NCBI GenBank assembly: GCA_042408965.1
Contig: JBHOQN010000046.1
Span: 1 to 64,000 of the forward strand
Direction of reading: 5' to 3'
Origin: Thermogemmatispora sp042408965
Lineage (GTDB): Bacteria > Chloroflexota > Ktedonobacteria > Ktedonobacterales > Ktedonobacteraceae
DNA: 64,000 nt
The position numbers were made by a program, and so were the translations under genes. Below the pieces are notes generated by a model. The model made no database searches and was not told where the DNA came from. It saw only the letters and a program-made list of their open reading frames with translations. Below, piece by piece: positions 33,119 through 41,490 of this stretch (within the stretch, counting starts at the first letter, position 1; each line of letters starts with the position of its first letter).

Positions 33119-34891
33119 ATGCATAGAGAACTGACGCGAGCCGCCTTCGTGGATGGCTCATCTGCCCCCCTGTCTGTGACGCCTGCGTCCCCCAATGGAG
33201 CGCGGTCTCTGCGCAGGCGACGCCTTATGCCATTGCTGCTGGCGCTGTTGTCCGTGCTGATCCCTGGCCTTGTGCTGGAGGTGCTCTACCTGGCTCTCTA
33301 CCCATTCATATCGCTGCTGCAGGCACCGAACGATGAAGTGGCGCGGGCTGTGCTGGCGCTCTTCCCCTGGCTGCCGCGGCTCTACTGGACGTTGCGCTGG
33401 CCGGCGCTCTGGCAGGGAGCGTTGCATCTTCCTCTGCTCGCGACCACGTCAGTTCAGGCAAGTGCAGAGCGGCTGCTGCTGGTCCTGCTCTTGCTAGCCT
33501 GGCTGCTGCTCTTGCTGGCGGCCTGGCTGGCGGGACGTGCTGCTGAGGGATTGCGCTCCCGCGCCGCCACTGGCCTGCTCCTGGGGCTGGTTCTGCTGCT
33601 GACGGCGCTTGCTGGCCTGACCTTTCTCTGCGCTCCCGGGCAGCTCTCGCGTGATGTGCTTCTCTACGATTTCTATGGTCGGCAGGCTGTTGTTGCGCAT
33701 CTCAATCCTTACGTCGTTGGGAGCAGTGCTCTGGCGCATGATCCGCTGGCGGGCGTGCTCCGGACAGGGGTCAGCGAGGGTGGCGTCTATGGTCCGCTCT
33801 GGCTGGATATTACCATTCCCCTGGTCCTGCTGGCGCGTGGAGAGCTGGCTCCAGTACTGCTGACCTTCCGTCTCTTTGCACTCTGTCTCCATCTGGTCAA
33901 TACACTGCTGATCTGGGCGATCCTGACGAAGATCAATGCGCGTCTGCGTCTGGCGGGGTGCCTGCTCTATAGCTGGAGTCCGCTCGTGCTGCTGGTAGGG
34001 GTGAGCGAGGCGCACCTGACCATGCTGATGCTCACGCTCCTGCTGCTGGCCTTCTACTTTTTTCAGCGCGGAGCATTTCTCCTGAGCTGGGTCTTCCTCT
34101 TTCTGTGTACGCTGGTCCAGGCGCTCTGTCTGCTCTTGCTACCGATCTTTCTGGTGCTGCTCTGGCGTGAGACGCGCACCTGGCGGCAGAGTGAGCGCTG
34201 GCTCTGGTGGCCGGGACTCCTTCTCATCACGTTGCTGATCTCCGTTCTGGCCTTTGGCCCTTACTGGCAGGGTTGGGGGTGGAACGGTCTGGCAACCTAT
34301 CTCTCAGCAGCCTGGTGGCCCTCTGAGGCGCAGGCCTCGCTGGATGCGGCGCTGTTGCATCTGCCCGTCATGCTGCCGGCCTTCTGGCTCTGGGTGGCAC
34401 AGCCGCATCACTGGGTGTTCCTGCTCTACGGCTGTCTCGCGCTCTTGCTGCCGCTGGCCCTCTGGTTGAGCGATACGCCGGTCATGGGCCTCTTCTTCGG
34501 AGCACTGCTGCTGCTGCTGGTAGTGACACTCTCGCCGGTCTACTGGCCCTGGTATCTCCTGCCGCCGCTGGCGCTGGCGCTCTCTGCGAACAGCGGGCGT
34601 CTGCTCTGGCTGGCGCTTCTGCTGGAGGGAGGAGGCCTGCTGAGCTACTACTACCTGGCGCAGCGCCCGTCCTGGCCGGGACAGGCTCTACTGACTGTGG
34701 GTCTGCCGCTGTTGATCTGGGGCTGGGGCCTGTTTGTGCATGCTACCTGGCGCCTGCTGCGCTCGCGCGAGAACAGAACGGGACCACTGCCAGCGGTGAG
34801 GCCCGGCGTCTCGCTTTCGCGCTCCTGGCCCTCGCGCCCGCCCTCGTCAACGCTCTCCTCCTGGCCCTCGCGCTGGCGCTCGCGTCCGTGA
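33119..34891 (+). CDS. Polytopic membrane protein, probable GT-C glycosyltransferase
   Basis: 590 residues with roughly 12 or more hydrophobic helices; the first follows an Arg-rich stretch near residue 40. YGRQAVVAHLNPYVVGSSAL and GVYGPLWLDITIPLVLLARG resemble the substrate loops of polyprenol-phosphate-dependent mannosyltransferases (HxNPY and YGPLW patterns). A conserved acidic motif of the first loop may be the Asp-Glu in PNDEVARAV. The C-terminal 45 residues are Arg/Ser/Pro-rich. Function is inferred from these patterns only; an O-antigen-polymerase-like or other membrane enzyme is possible. Confidence 0.62.
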   Translation: MHRELTRAAFVDGSSAPLSVTPASPNGARSLRRRRLMPLLLALLSVLIPGLVLEVLYLALYPFISLLQAPNDEVARAVLALFPWLPRLYWTLRWPALWQGALHLPLLATTSVQASAERLLLVLLLLAWLLLLLAAWLAGRAAEGLRSRAATGLLLGLVLLLTALAGLTFLCAPGQLSRDVLLYDFYGRQAVVAHLNPYVVGSSALAHDPLAGVLRTGVSEGGVYGPLWLDITIPLVLLARGELAPVLLTFRLFALCLHLVNTLLIWAILTKINARLRLAGCLLYSWSPLVLLVGVSEAHLTMLMLTLLLLAFYFFQRGAFLLSWVFLFLCTLVQALCLLLLPIFLVLLWRETRTWRQSERWLWWPGLLLITLLISVLAFGPYWQGWGWNGLATYLSAAWWPSEAQASLDAALLHLPVMLPAFWLWVAQPHHWVFLLYGCLALLLPLALWLSDTPVMGLFFGALLLLLVVTLSPVYWPWYLLPPLALALSANSGRLLWLALLLEGGGLLSYYYLAQRPSWPGQALLTVGLPLLIWGWGLFVHATWRLLRSRENRTGPLPAVRPGVSLSRSWPSRPPSSTLSSWPSRWRSRP

Positions 34892-34931
34892 GCCGCTATG
34901 GCCCTGGCGGGAGGCTGCGGTGAGGGGGCCT

Positions 34932-34948
34932 CCCAGCGGATCGCTGGG
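34932..34948 (+). terminator. Terminator-like stem after the membrane protein gene
   Basis: CCCAGCG at 34932-34938 pairs perfectly with CGCTGGG at 34942-34948 over a 3-nt loop, 40 bp after the stop at 34891 and just before the next promoter. No T-run follows beyond TCATCTT. Confidence 0.45.
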
Positions 34949-34976
34949 TCATCTTGCCGGGTCCGTCCGTCCCTAC

Positions 34977-35005
34977 TGGACAAGCCCGGCGATCTGTGCT
35001 ATACT
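34977..35005 (+). promoter_or_regulatory. Promoter of rpmI-rplT
   Basis: TGGACA at 34977-34982, 17-bp spacer, TATACT at 35000-35005, preceded by TGTGC (extended -10). Confidence 0.8.
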
Positions 35006-35240
35006 CGCAGACGGCACGCAGGACGTCCTCGCTCTTGAAAAAGGCTTCTCTGCGCCTTTGATAGAGCTTCTCTCCTCTCTCTGCAGCGCGTCAGGAGCCT
35101 TGTGGCTCTCTTCCACCGCGCGCCATCATAAGGGGGTGGACTGGCCTGTTCTCCAGAGCCTGCCTGAACCTGCTCTGAGAGCATGGCAACAGGATGCTGA
35201 CACTGAGGATACGAAAAGGCAGGAAGACGAAAGAGAGACT

Positions 35241-35447
35241 ATGAAGCAGAAACTGAAGACCCATAAGGCTATGGCCAAGCGCGTCAAGATCACCGGTAGC
35301 GGTAGACTCTTGCGCCGCAAGGTCGCGTTGAACCACCTGCGCCGTAACAAGTCGCCAGAGGCGGTGCGCTCCATGGATAAGTCCTTCCCGCTGGCGACGG
35401 CGGATACTCGCCGCATGAAACGCCTGCTGCCCTACGCGGGAAAGTAG
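35241..35447 (+). CDS. rpmI: 50S ribosomal protein L35
   Basis: A 68-residue L35. MKQKLKTHKAMAKRVKITGS and GRLLRRKVALNHLRRNKSPE cover the basic family core. The ATG at 35241 follows AAGACGAAAGAGAGACT; the frame is open upstream without similarity. rplT follows after 33 bp. Confidence 0.95.
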   Translation: MKQKLKTHKAMAKRVKITGSGRLLRRKVALNHLRRNKSPEAVRSMDKSFPLATADTRRMKRLLPYAGK

Positions 35448-35480
35448 CAATCAGAGCAGAGCAAGGAAGGAAGAGGAACC

Positions 35481-35852
35481 ATGCCAAGAGTCAAACGTGG
35501 CGTTACGGCGCATAAAAAGCATAAGAAGGTATTGCAGTTTGTCGAGGGCCATCGCGGAACGCGCCGCCGTCTCATTAAGAAGGCGCGCGAATCGATGCTG
35601 CACTCGCTGGCCTATATGTACCGTGACCGTCGCAACCGTAAGCGCGATATGCGGCGTCTGTGGATCACGCGCATCAATGCGGCGGCGCGCATGTACGGCG
35701 TGACCTATAGCCAGCTCATGCATGCGATCCATGTGGCCCAGATCGATGTCGATCGCAAGATTCTGGCCGAGATGGCGGTCAACGACCAGCCGGCCTTCGC
35801 GGCGCTGGTGCAGACAGCCCTGGCCGCCGTGCAGCAGCAGGCGCAGCCGTAG
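35481..35852 (+). CDS. rplT: 50S ribosomal protein L20
   Basis: A 123-residue L20, normal length, needed early in large-subunit assembly. MPRVKRGVTAHKKHKKVLQF, YMYRDRRNRKRDMRRLWITR and INAAARMYGVTYSQLMHAIH are diagnostic. The ATG follows AAGGAAGGAAGAGGAACC. Confidence 0.96.
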   Translation: MPRVKRGVTAHKKHKKVLQFVEGHRGTRRRLIKKARESMLHSLAYMYRDRRNRKRDMRRLWITRINAAARMYGVTYSQLMHAIHVAQIDVDRKILAEMAVNDQPAFAALVQTALAAVQQQAQP

Positions 35853-35891
35853 CCAGCGGGCACGCGATCGAGCGAAAAGGAGACATCTATC

Positions 35892-35930
35892 AGAGGGGGG
35901 AGCCGCCGCGTTGCGGTGGTTCTCCCCTCT
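35892..35930 (+). terminator. Terminator after rplT
   Basis: AGAGGGG and following bases at 35892 pair with CTCCCCTCT ending at 35930, with an inner GCCGCCGC/GCGGTGGT stem, making a long GC-rich hairpin followed by GTTTGTG. It sits between rplT and the methylase gene at 35947. Confidence 0.65.
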
Positions 35931-35946
35931 GTTTGTGTGTGGCGCT

Positions 35947-36786
35947 ATGGAGATCATCACGAGCCCGAGCAATCCGCGTATCGCCCGGCTGCGCGAGCTG
36001 CACACGCCGCGGGGACGCCGCAAGTATGGTCGCTTTCTCATGGAGGGGCCACATCTGCTGGAGGCGCTGCTGAACGAGGGGGTGGCACCACTGGAGATCT
36101 ATTACCAGCCTGAGCTGCTGGCGCGTACTCCTGAGGGTCAGATCTTGCTGCGGCGCCTGCGGGCAAGAACTCCGTCAGACAGTCTGCTACTACCGGTCAG
36201 CGCGCGCGTCATCGAGTCGCTGGGTGAGGTTCAGACGTCGCAGGGAGTGGTGAGCGTGCTACCATTGGCGGCCTTTCGCTACGAGCTGGTAGCGCATCGT
36301 CGGGCCGTACGCCCGCGGCCCGTGCTGCTCATTCTGGACCGCCTGGCCGATCCTGGCAACCTGGGAACCGTGCTGCGCACGGCGCTGGCCGCTGATGTGG
36401 AGGCGGTGCTCCTCACACCTGGCTGCGTTGATGCCTTCAGTCCAAAGGTCGTGCGTGCAGCGGCCGGTGCTCACCTGGCGCTGCCGCTGGCCGAGGAGAG
36501 CTGGGAGGGCATCCGCCGGCGCGTGCTGGACCACTGTGCATCGGAGCCGCGCGTCTTCCTGGCCGAGGCGAGCGCCAGGCACCTGTACTACGAGCAGGAT
36601 CTACGCCAGCCCTTCGCCCTGATTATCGGCAATGAAGCGCATGGCCCCTCGCAGGAGGCGCGCGCCCTGGCCACGCAGGCCATTGCCATCCCACTGGCCA
36701 ATGGCGTCGAGTCTCTCAACGCAGCGATGGCCGCCGGTATCGTGCTCTACGAGTCCGTTCGTCAACAGCGCCAGGGGGTGCGCTGA
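35947..36786 (+). CDS. SpoU/TrmH-family RNA 2'-O-methyltransferase
   Basis: A SPOUT-fold enzyme that methylates ribose in rRNA or tRNA. The N-terminal substrate-binding part has RKYGRFLMEGPHLLEALLNE; the catalytic part shows ILDRLADPGNLGTVLRTALA, LIIGNEAHGPSQEARALA and AIPLANGVESLNAAMAAGIV, the three SpoU motifs. The ATG at 35947 gives 279 residues with an MEIITSPSNPRI start; the frame upstream overlaps rplT and is rejected. Position after rpmI-rplT is common for this rRNA methylase family. The exact target is unknown. Confidence 0.9.
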   Translation: MEIITSPSNPRIARLRELHTPRGRRKYGRFLMEGPHLLEALLNEGVAPLEIYYQPELLARTPEGQILLRRLRARTPSDSLLLPVSARVIESLGEVQTSQGVVSVLPLAAFRYELVAHRRAVRPRPVLLILDRLADPGNLGTVLRTALAADVEAVLLTPGCVDAFSPKVVRAAAGAHLALPLAEESWEGIRRRVLDHCASEPRVFLAEASARHLYYEQDLRQPFALIIGNEAHGPSQEARALATQAIAIPLANGVESLNAAMAAGIVLYESVRQQRQGVR

Positions 36787-36803
36787 GGCAGTCGACCAGC
36801 AAA

Positions 36804-36859
36804 GCAGAGACGGCAGGGCTTGCGACGCCGACGCGCATCGGAAGCCCTGCCGTCTCTGC
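36804..36859. terminator. 18-bp perfect stem after the SpoU methylase
   Basis: 36804-36821 and 36842-36859 are perfect reverse complements (GCAGAGACGGCAGGGCTT) around a 20-nt loop. It starts 18 bp after the stop of the methylase gene. There is no T-run, so it may also be a structured RNA. Confidence 0.6.
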
Positions 36860-37227
36860 GGGTAAGAGGGGGCAGTGTCGTTAGCCAGAGTTTCGATGTT
36901 GCAATCCCAGAAGGGTTTCTTCGTACCTTCCGAAACCTATGGTATAAGTCTACCAGAAGGATTTTGCCTCTGTCCATGAATCGCGATAGCGGTTGCAGAT
37001 GCTACCTATAAGGCAAGGCTTATGGATGGTTCCCAGATGGAAGGGAAGGGCCACCACGCAGACTCTCTTTCCGGCGGAGGCGCTCAGTCAAGGAGGGCGC
37101 CGAGATGCCGGAGGAGATCAGCCGATGAGCAAGAAGCACGGCGCAGATCATGCAAGAAGGAGTATGTGCAGGCACATACTCCTTCTTCGGCCTGTGTAGA
37201 GCGAGGCGGCACGCCGCCTGGTACTCG
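36860..37227. other. Intergenic region between convergent genes
   Basis: Between the SpoU methylase stem and the end of the chemoreceptor gene. It is AT-richer than its surroundings around 36890-37010. A TATAAG at about 36942 lacks a good -35. Apart from the palindrome at 37154-37187, I find no gene or known RNA here. Confidence 0.55.
37154..37187. terminator. 16-bp perfect palindromic stem after the chemoreceptor gene
   Basis: 37154-37169 (AAGAAGGAGTATGTGC) and 37172-37187 are perfect reverse complements with only two bases between. Read on the minus strand it lies 40 bp after the stop at 37228. It probably terminates the chemoreceptor transcript and blocks opposing transcription. Confidence 0.55.
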
Positions 37228-39519
37228 CTAACGGTTGTTGCTGTTGCCCGGTCCCCATTGCTCAAAGGGGGATGGCTCGAACGGCACCCCTGGCACAGGG
37301 GGGAAGCCGCCCTGTGAGGCCGGTGGATAGCTCCAGGGGTTGCCCGGTTGCGGCGCTGAACGGCCCCATTCGCCGCTGCCAGCCGAGGGCGAGAGTGGCT
37401 GGAAGGCCGAGAATGGCTCGCCCGGGCCGCCCGGCTGGCGAGCCGGCGGGAGGGCGTTGTAGAAGCCAGCGTTCACCGGTGTGGGCTGAGCCTGGGCGGT
37501 TGCAGTGACCGTGCGGAAGACGCCGCTCATCGAGAGCTGGCTCTCCGGGGCCTCCTGAACCGTGACCGTATTATTGAAACCCGTTGTCGAGAGATAGCTC
37601 TGGTCCTCATTCAGCTTGAAGGCCTCCACCGAGGAGCGCAACTGCTCCACCAGGCGGGCCAGGCGCCCCATCGATTGCGCCGCCTCGCGGGTCGTCGTAC
37701 TGCTGCGCTGCGTGGCCTCCGAAACGCTGTGCATAGTCTGCACGACAGAGCTGGAGGATTGCAACTGCTGGTTGGCCATCTGGTTGATCGCCTCAATCTC
37801 ATGGGCCTGCTGCTCAATGACACTGAAGACCGCCTCCAGAGCGCCACCCGCCTCCTGGGTCAGGCGAGCACCGGTCTCAGTTTCGCGCTCCGTATCCTGC
37901 ATAGAGACAGCCACCGCTCCGATATCCTCCCGGACGCTGCGGACGATACGGGCGACGCTACTGGCCTGCTCTTTGGCGCGCTCAGCCAGGCGACGGATAT
38001 CCGCAGCGACTGCGCCGAAGCCCTTGCCATGCTCGCCGGCCATAGCAGCCTGGATGGCGGCGTCGAGGGCCAGGCGGTTCGTCTGGTGGGCGATGCTGGA
38101 GATCGCCTCCACGATGTTGTTGATCTCACGCGAGCGTTCGCCGAGGAGATGGACCTTGGTAGCAGTTGTCTGCACGTTTTCGTGGATGCGGCTCATGCCC
38201 TCGATGGCCTGCTGCACCGCCTCGCGGCCGCCCTGGGCATCCTTACGCGACTCCATGGCCACGCTGTAGAGCTGCTGAGCGCGCTCAGCCACCTGGCGGC
38301 TGGTCTCAGCCATGCGCTCGACCTCGATAGCCGCATCACCGATCTGGCGGATCTGCAGATCATCCTCCTCCACGAGGAGGGTCATACCGTCGATCAACTG
38401 GCTCGTTGTCTGTTCCACCTCCTGGGCCACCACCTTGACACGCACCACCAGGTTGCCAAGCTCCTCCACCATGTAGTTAAAGGAGTCGGCCAGCACACCG
38501 AGAGCATCGGCCGTCACCTCCGCCTGGACGCGCAGGTCACCTTCACCGACACCACTGACTTCGCTGACCAGCTTCTCCACCTGGGCCTGGAGGTTATCGC
38601 GCTGGGCCTGGGTCTCCTGAATCAGGCGCACGATGTTATCGAGCATATTGTTCATCGAGTTCGCCACGATATAGATCTCATCGCGGCTATTGATCTTGAC
38701 ACGGGCGCTGGTGTCGCCCTTGCTGATGCGCTTGGTGAGGTTGGCGAGCTGGCGCAGCGGTCGTGTGATGGTCAGGTTGATGACGTAGCCGATGGTGATG
38801 ACCACCATGGCCGTGGCCAGGATAGCAATGGCTGTGCCAAGCGTGATCGTACCGACCTGGCTGGAGCCGACGGTGGTGATATCGCTATTGATGGCCTGAG
38901 TGATGCCGATCAACTGTTGCCAGCTTTTCTGCAGGGCGGAGTACTTTGTGTTAGCCTGTTGGAGGAGGCTATGGGCCTGAGAGTGTGGAAGGTTCGCCTT
39001 GAGGGCTGTCAGTTCGGCGTCCTGGGCCTGCTTGTAGTCCGACCATTGCTGGCTGGCCGTCTGGAAGATACTGGCCTGGCTGGCCGCCTGGGCGCTAGCG
39101 TCATTATTGCCCTGGAGAATCTGCCTCACGCTATCCATGTTGGGAGAGGAGTTCAGCAAGAAGTTCTGCTGGTAGCTGGTCAGCTCTGTTCCGAAGCTGT
39201 GCTCGAGATCGAGAATCTCCGTCTCGTTGCTGGTAGCCATACGGGCCATGGCGCTATTGTTCAGGCCGTAGGGACCATTGTTCGCATAAATAGTAGAGTG
39301 GTATTCCCCCAGCAGGGCATTCATGCGTTCGAGATCGGCCAGGGCCTGCAGGGAGGTCGTGCTGGCCTGATTCGCCACCTGCATGGCCTGACCGCGCATC
39401 GTCAGGGTATTTAAGAATAACGTTCCCAGCACAACGATCACAATGGCCGGAATGAGCGCGGCCATCGTGAAGGCCAGAAAGAGACGGAGGAAAATAGGCA
39501 TGCGCGTAATTGGTTTCAT
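37228..39519 (-). CDS. Methyl-accepting chemotaxis-type transducer
   Basis: 763 residues. TM1 lies at about 12-37, an extracellular helical sensor at about 40-220, TM2 at about 225-250, a HAMP at about 250-302 (ITRPLRQLANLTKRISKGDT), a second HAMP-like segment at about 317-370, and the signalling domain at about 390-630, with the hairpin tip NRLALDAAIQAAMAGEHGKG and GAVAADIRRLAERAKEQASS. The last 120 residues are Pro/Gly/Gln-rich, with no obvious CheR tether. No che or flagellar genes lie nearby. It may control something other than swimming. Confidence 0.9.
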   Translation of the reverse strand: MKPITRMPIFLRLFLAFTMAALIPAIVIVVLGTLFLNTLTMRGQAMQVANQASTTSLQALADLERMNALLGEYHSTIYANNGPYGLNNSAMARMATSNETEILDLEHSFGTELTSYQQNFLLNSSPNMDSVRQILQGNNDASAQAASQASIFQTASQQWSDYKQAQDAELTALKANLPHSQAHSLLQQANTKYSALQKSWQQLIGITQAINSDITTVGSSQVGTITLGTAIAILATAMVVITIGYVINLTITRPLRQLANLTKRISKGDTSARVKINSRDEIYIVANSMNNMLDNIVRLIQETQAQRDNLQAQVEKLVSEVSGVGEGDLRVQAEVTADALGVLADSFNYMVEELGNLVVRVKVVAQEVEQTTSQLIDGMTLLVEEDDLQIRQIGDAAIEVERMAETSRQVAERAQQLYSVAMESRKDAQGGREAVQQAIEGMSRIHENVQTTATKVHLLGERSREINNIVEAISSIAHQTNRLALDAAIQAAMAGEHGKGFGAVAADIRRLAERAKEQASSVARIVRSVREDIGAVAVSMQDTERETETGARLTQEAGGALEAVFSVIEQQAHEIEAINQMANQQLQSSSSVVQTMHSVSEATQRSSTTTREAAQSMGRLARLVEQLRSSVEAFKLNEDQSYLSTTGFNNTVTVQEAPESQLSMSGVFRTVTATAQAQPTPVNAGFYNALPPARQPGGPGEPFSAFQPLSPSAGSGEWGRSAPQPGNPWSYPPASQGGFPPVPGVPFEPSPFEQWGPGNSNNR

Positions 39520-39809
39520 GACAGCTCTCGCCCCCTCTTAGAAGGTACGCAACTCGCGATAGTCTATGTCAATTGGGCCTTGCCGTTACCAGACCAGCCT
39601 GTTGATGTATGAGCAGACGTCAATAATACCTGGAACTACCCGACAACAGACTCCCAACGTAGTGTACCTTACTGATGACAATTTTGAAACTGCCCTGACA
39701 CAGATTGACCTGTTTTTCCTAGTAGTGGACTGGCAGCATAGGGTGTTATACTTCTCTGAAAGAGGTAAACGAAACGCAACATCGATCTCGATCAAGGAGT
39801 TCTTCCAGC
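39520..39809. other. Divergent intergenic region between transducer and biotin carboxylase
   Basis: 290 bp, AT-richer than the genes. On the plus strand, TATACT at 39747-39752 with a weak TGGACT 15 bp upstream may drive the carboxylase gene. On the minus strand, a perfect TTGACA (complement of 39567-39572) may be the -35 of the transducer gene, but its -10 is poor. A plus-strand frame over 39566-39937 overlaps the carboxylase start and is not supported. Confidence 0.45.
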
Positions 39810-41393
39810 ATGGATACGTTCTCGGCGAGCCGCTGGCCCTTTCAGAAGGTTCTGATCGCCAATCGTGGGGAGATCGCGGTGCGCATTATTCGCGCCTGCC
39901 GCGAGCTGGGGCTGAGCACCGTGGCCGTCTACAGTGATGTGGATCGCGAAGCGCTGCACGTGCGTATGGCCGACGAGGCTTACCATATCGGGCCGGCGCC
40001 GGCCGCACAGAGCTATCTGAACATAGCGCGTCTGCTGGAGGTAGCGCGCAGGGCGGGGGCGCAGGCGGTGCATCCCGGCTATGGCTTTCTGTCGGAGAAC
40101 GCGACCTTTGTCGAGGCCTGCCAGGCAGAAGGATTGATTGTAGTGGGGCCATCGGCGCAGGTACAACGGGCCGTGGGAGAGAAGACAGCGGCGCGGCGGA
40201 CAGCGCAAGAGGTGGGGGTACCGATCGTGCCAGGCGCCTCGGCTGATGAAGATGACGAGGCCCTGCTGCAGGAGCGTGCGGCGCGCCTGGGCTATCCGCT
40301 GCTGCTCAAGGCGGCGGCTGGTGGTGGAGGCAAGGGCATTCGCTTTGTGCGCGATCCGCGCGATCTGCTCTCTTCATTGCGCACGGCCCGCAGTGAGGCC
40401 AGCAGTGCCTTTGGCGATGGGCGTGTCTACATGGAGAAGGCCGTCTATCCCGCGCGGCATATCGAGGTGCAGTTCATCGCTGACAGCTATGGGAACGTGG
40501 TCCATCTGGGAGAGCGCGAATGTAGCATCCAGCGGCGGCATCAGAAGCTGGTAGAGGAGAGTCCCTCGCCGGTGCTTGACGAGGAGCTGCGCACCCGCAT
40601 CACCGACGCGGCGGTCCGGCTGGCGCGCGCCATTCGCTATGTCAACGCTGGCACCGCTGAGTTTCTCCTGGGTCCCGAGCGCGACTTTTATTTTCTGGAG
40701 GTGAACGCGCGCATTCAGGTGGAGCATCCGGTCACGGAGTGGCGCACGGGCATCGATCTGGTGCAGGAGCAGTTCCGCGTTGCGGCCGGGCTGCCGCTCT
40801 CCTTCTCGCAGGAGCAGGTACGCTATCACGGTGCAGCCATCGAGTGTCGCATCTCGGCTGAGGATCCCACCAACCGCTTCCTGCCGGCGACCGGAACGGT
40901 GCTGGCTCTGCAGGAGCCGGCGGGTCCAGGGGTGCGCGTCGATAGCGGCCTCTATCCGGGTCTGCGCGTCCCACTGTTCTACGATCCCCTGCTCTCCAAA
41001 CTGATTGTCTGGGGTCAGGATCGCGCGCAAGCGATTGCCAGGCTGCGACGGGCCTTGCAGGAGTACCAGATCATCGGGGTGCCGACGACGTTGCCGTTCG
41101 CGCGCTGGCTGATGGAGCATCCGCGCTTCATCACCGGCGACTTCTCGACGGATTTTATCGCCGAGGAGTGGGAGCCACTGCAGCGTGCGGCCTCGACACC
41201 GGCTGAGGAGCGTGCGGCTGAGGAGGCTGGCCTCTCGCCTGAGCAGGTCGCGGCCCTGCTCGGTACCGTGCTCATGCAGCGTGAAGTGGAGCAGGAGCGC
41301 CTGCTGCGCCGTGTGGCGGCCGACCACGATGAGGCGCAGGCCCGCAGCCGCTGGCGTGATAGTGCGCGCCGTGCGGCCCTGCATAGCTGGTGA
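39810..41393 (+). CDS. accC: Biotin carboxylase subunit of an acyl-CoA carboxylase
   Basis: ATP-dependent carboxylation of biotin carried on a carrier protein. N-terminal FQKVLIANRGEIAVRIIRAC, ATP-grasp KAAAGGGGKGIRFV, and EVNARIQVEHPVTE with GIDLVQEQ are intact. It has 527 residues, about 75 longer than AccC, from a C-terminal Glu/Arg-rich extension starting near 445 (EEWEPLQRAASTPAEERAAE). The ATG at 39810 follows TCAAGGAGTTCTTCCAGC. No biotin carrier or carboxyltransferase gene is adjacent, so it may serve acetyl-, propionyl-CoA or pyruvate carboxylase. Confidence 0.9.
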   Translation: MDTFSASRWPFQKVLIANRGEIAVRIIRACRELGLSTVAVYSDVDREALHVRMADEAYHIGPAPAAQSYLNIARLLEVARRAGAQAVHPGYGFLSENATFVEACQAEGLIVVGPSAQVQRAVGEKTAARRTAQEVGVPIVPGASADEDDEALLQERAARLGYPLLLKAAAGGGGKGIRFVRDPRDLLSSLRTARSEASSAFGDGRVYMEKAVYPARHIEVQFIADSYGNVVHLGERECSIQRRHQKLVEESPSPVLDEELRTRITDAAVRLARAIRYVNAGTAEFLLGPERDFYFLEVNARIQVEHPVTEWRTGIDLVQEQFRVAAGLPLSFSQEQVRYHGAAIECRISAEDPTNRFLPATGTVLALQEPAGPGVRVDSGLYPGLRVPLFYDPLLSKLIVWGQDRAQAIARLRRALQEYQIIGVPTTLPFARWLMEHPRFITGDFSTDFIAEEWEPLQRAASTPAEERAAEEAGLSPEQVAALLGTVLMQREVEQERLLRRVAADHDEAQARSRWRDSARRAALHSW

Positions 41394-41400
41394 ACGTGGT

Positions 41401-41452
41401 GCAGGCTGGGCGGCTGGGACCCCGGCGTGCCCCCCTGCCGCTGCCAGCCTGC
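41401..41452. terminator. Bidirectional terminator between accC and lepB
   Basis: GCAGGCTGG at 41401-41409 pairs with CCAGCCTGC at 41444-41452, and the stem continues with GCGGC (41410-41414) against GCCGC (41437-41441) past a 2-nt bulge. The two genes converge here. Confidence 0.6.
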
Positions 41453-41490
41453 GCTGCTCCTCTTCCTGGCTGCTGGCGAGCCGCCCCGCC

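Larger units (their letters stand above)
34892..35240 (+). other. Region before rpmI: terminator, promoter and leader
   Basis: 349 bp without a gene. It holds a small terminator-like stem (34932-34948), a strong promoter (34977-35005) and a leader of about 230 nt from about 35012. The leader contains AAAGGC paired with GCCTTT (about 35040-35059) and other short stems. No infC is present, although infC-rpmI-rplT is the common order. L20 feedback on this leader is possible but I cannot identify the binding site. Confidence 0.6.

Noticed and set aside
36820..37199. Short frames in the gap after the SpoU methylase
   Set aside because: They cover the palindromes, have odd composition and no start signals.
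37675..39414. 579-codon plus-strand frame
   Set aside because: Antisense of the chemoreceptor gene; composition is a mirror of its coiled-coil codons and no family features are present.
39566..39937. Plus-strand frame overlapping the start of accC
   Set aside because: It runs into accC in another phase; the accC start with its AAGGAG site explains the region.
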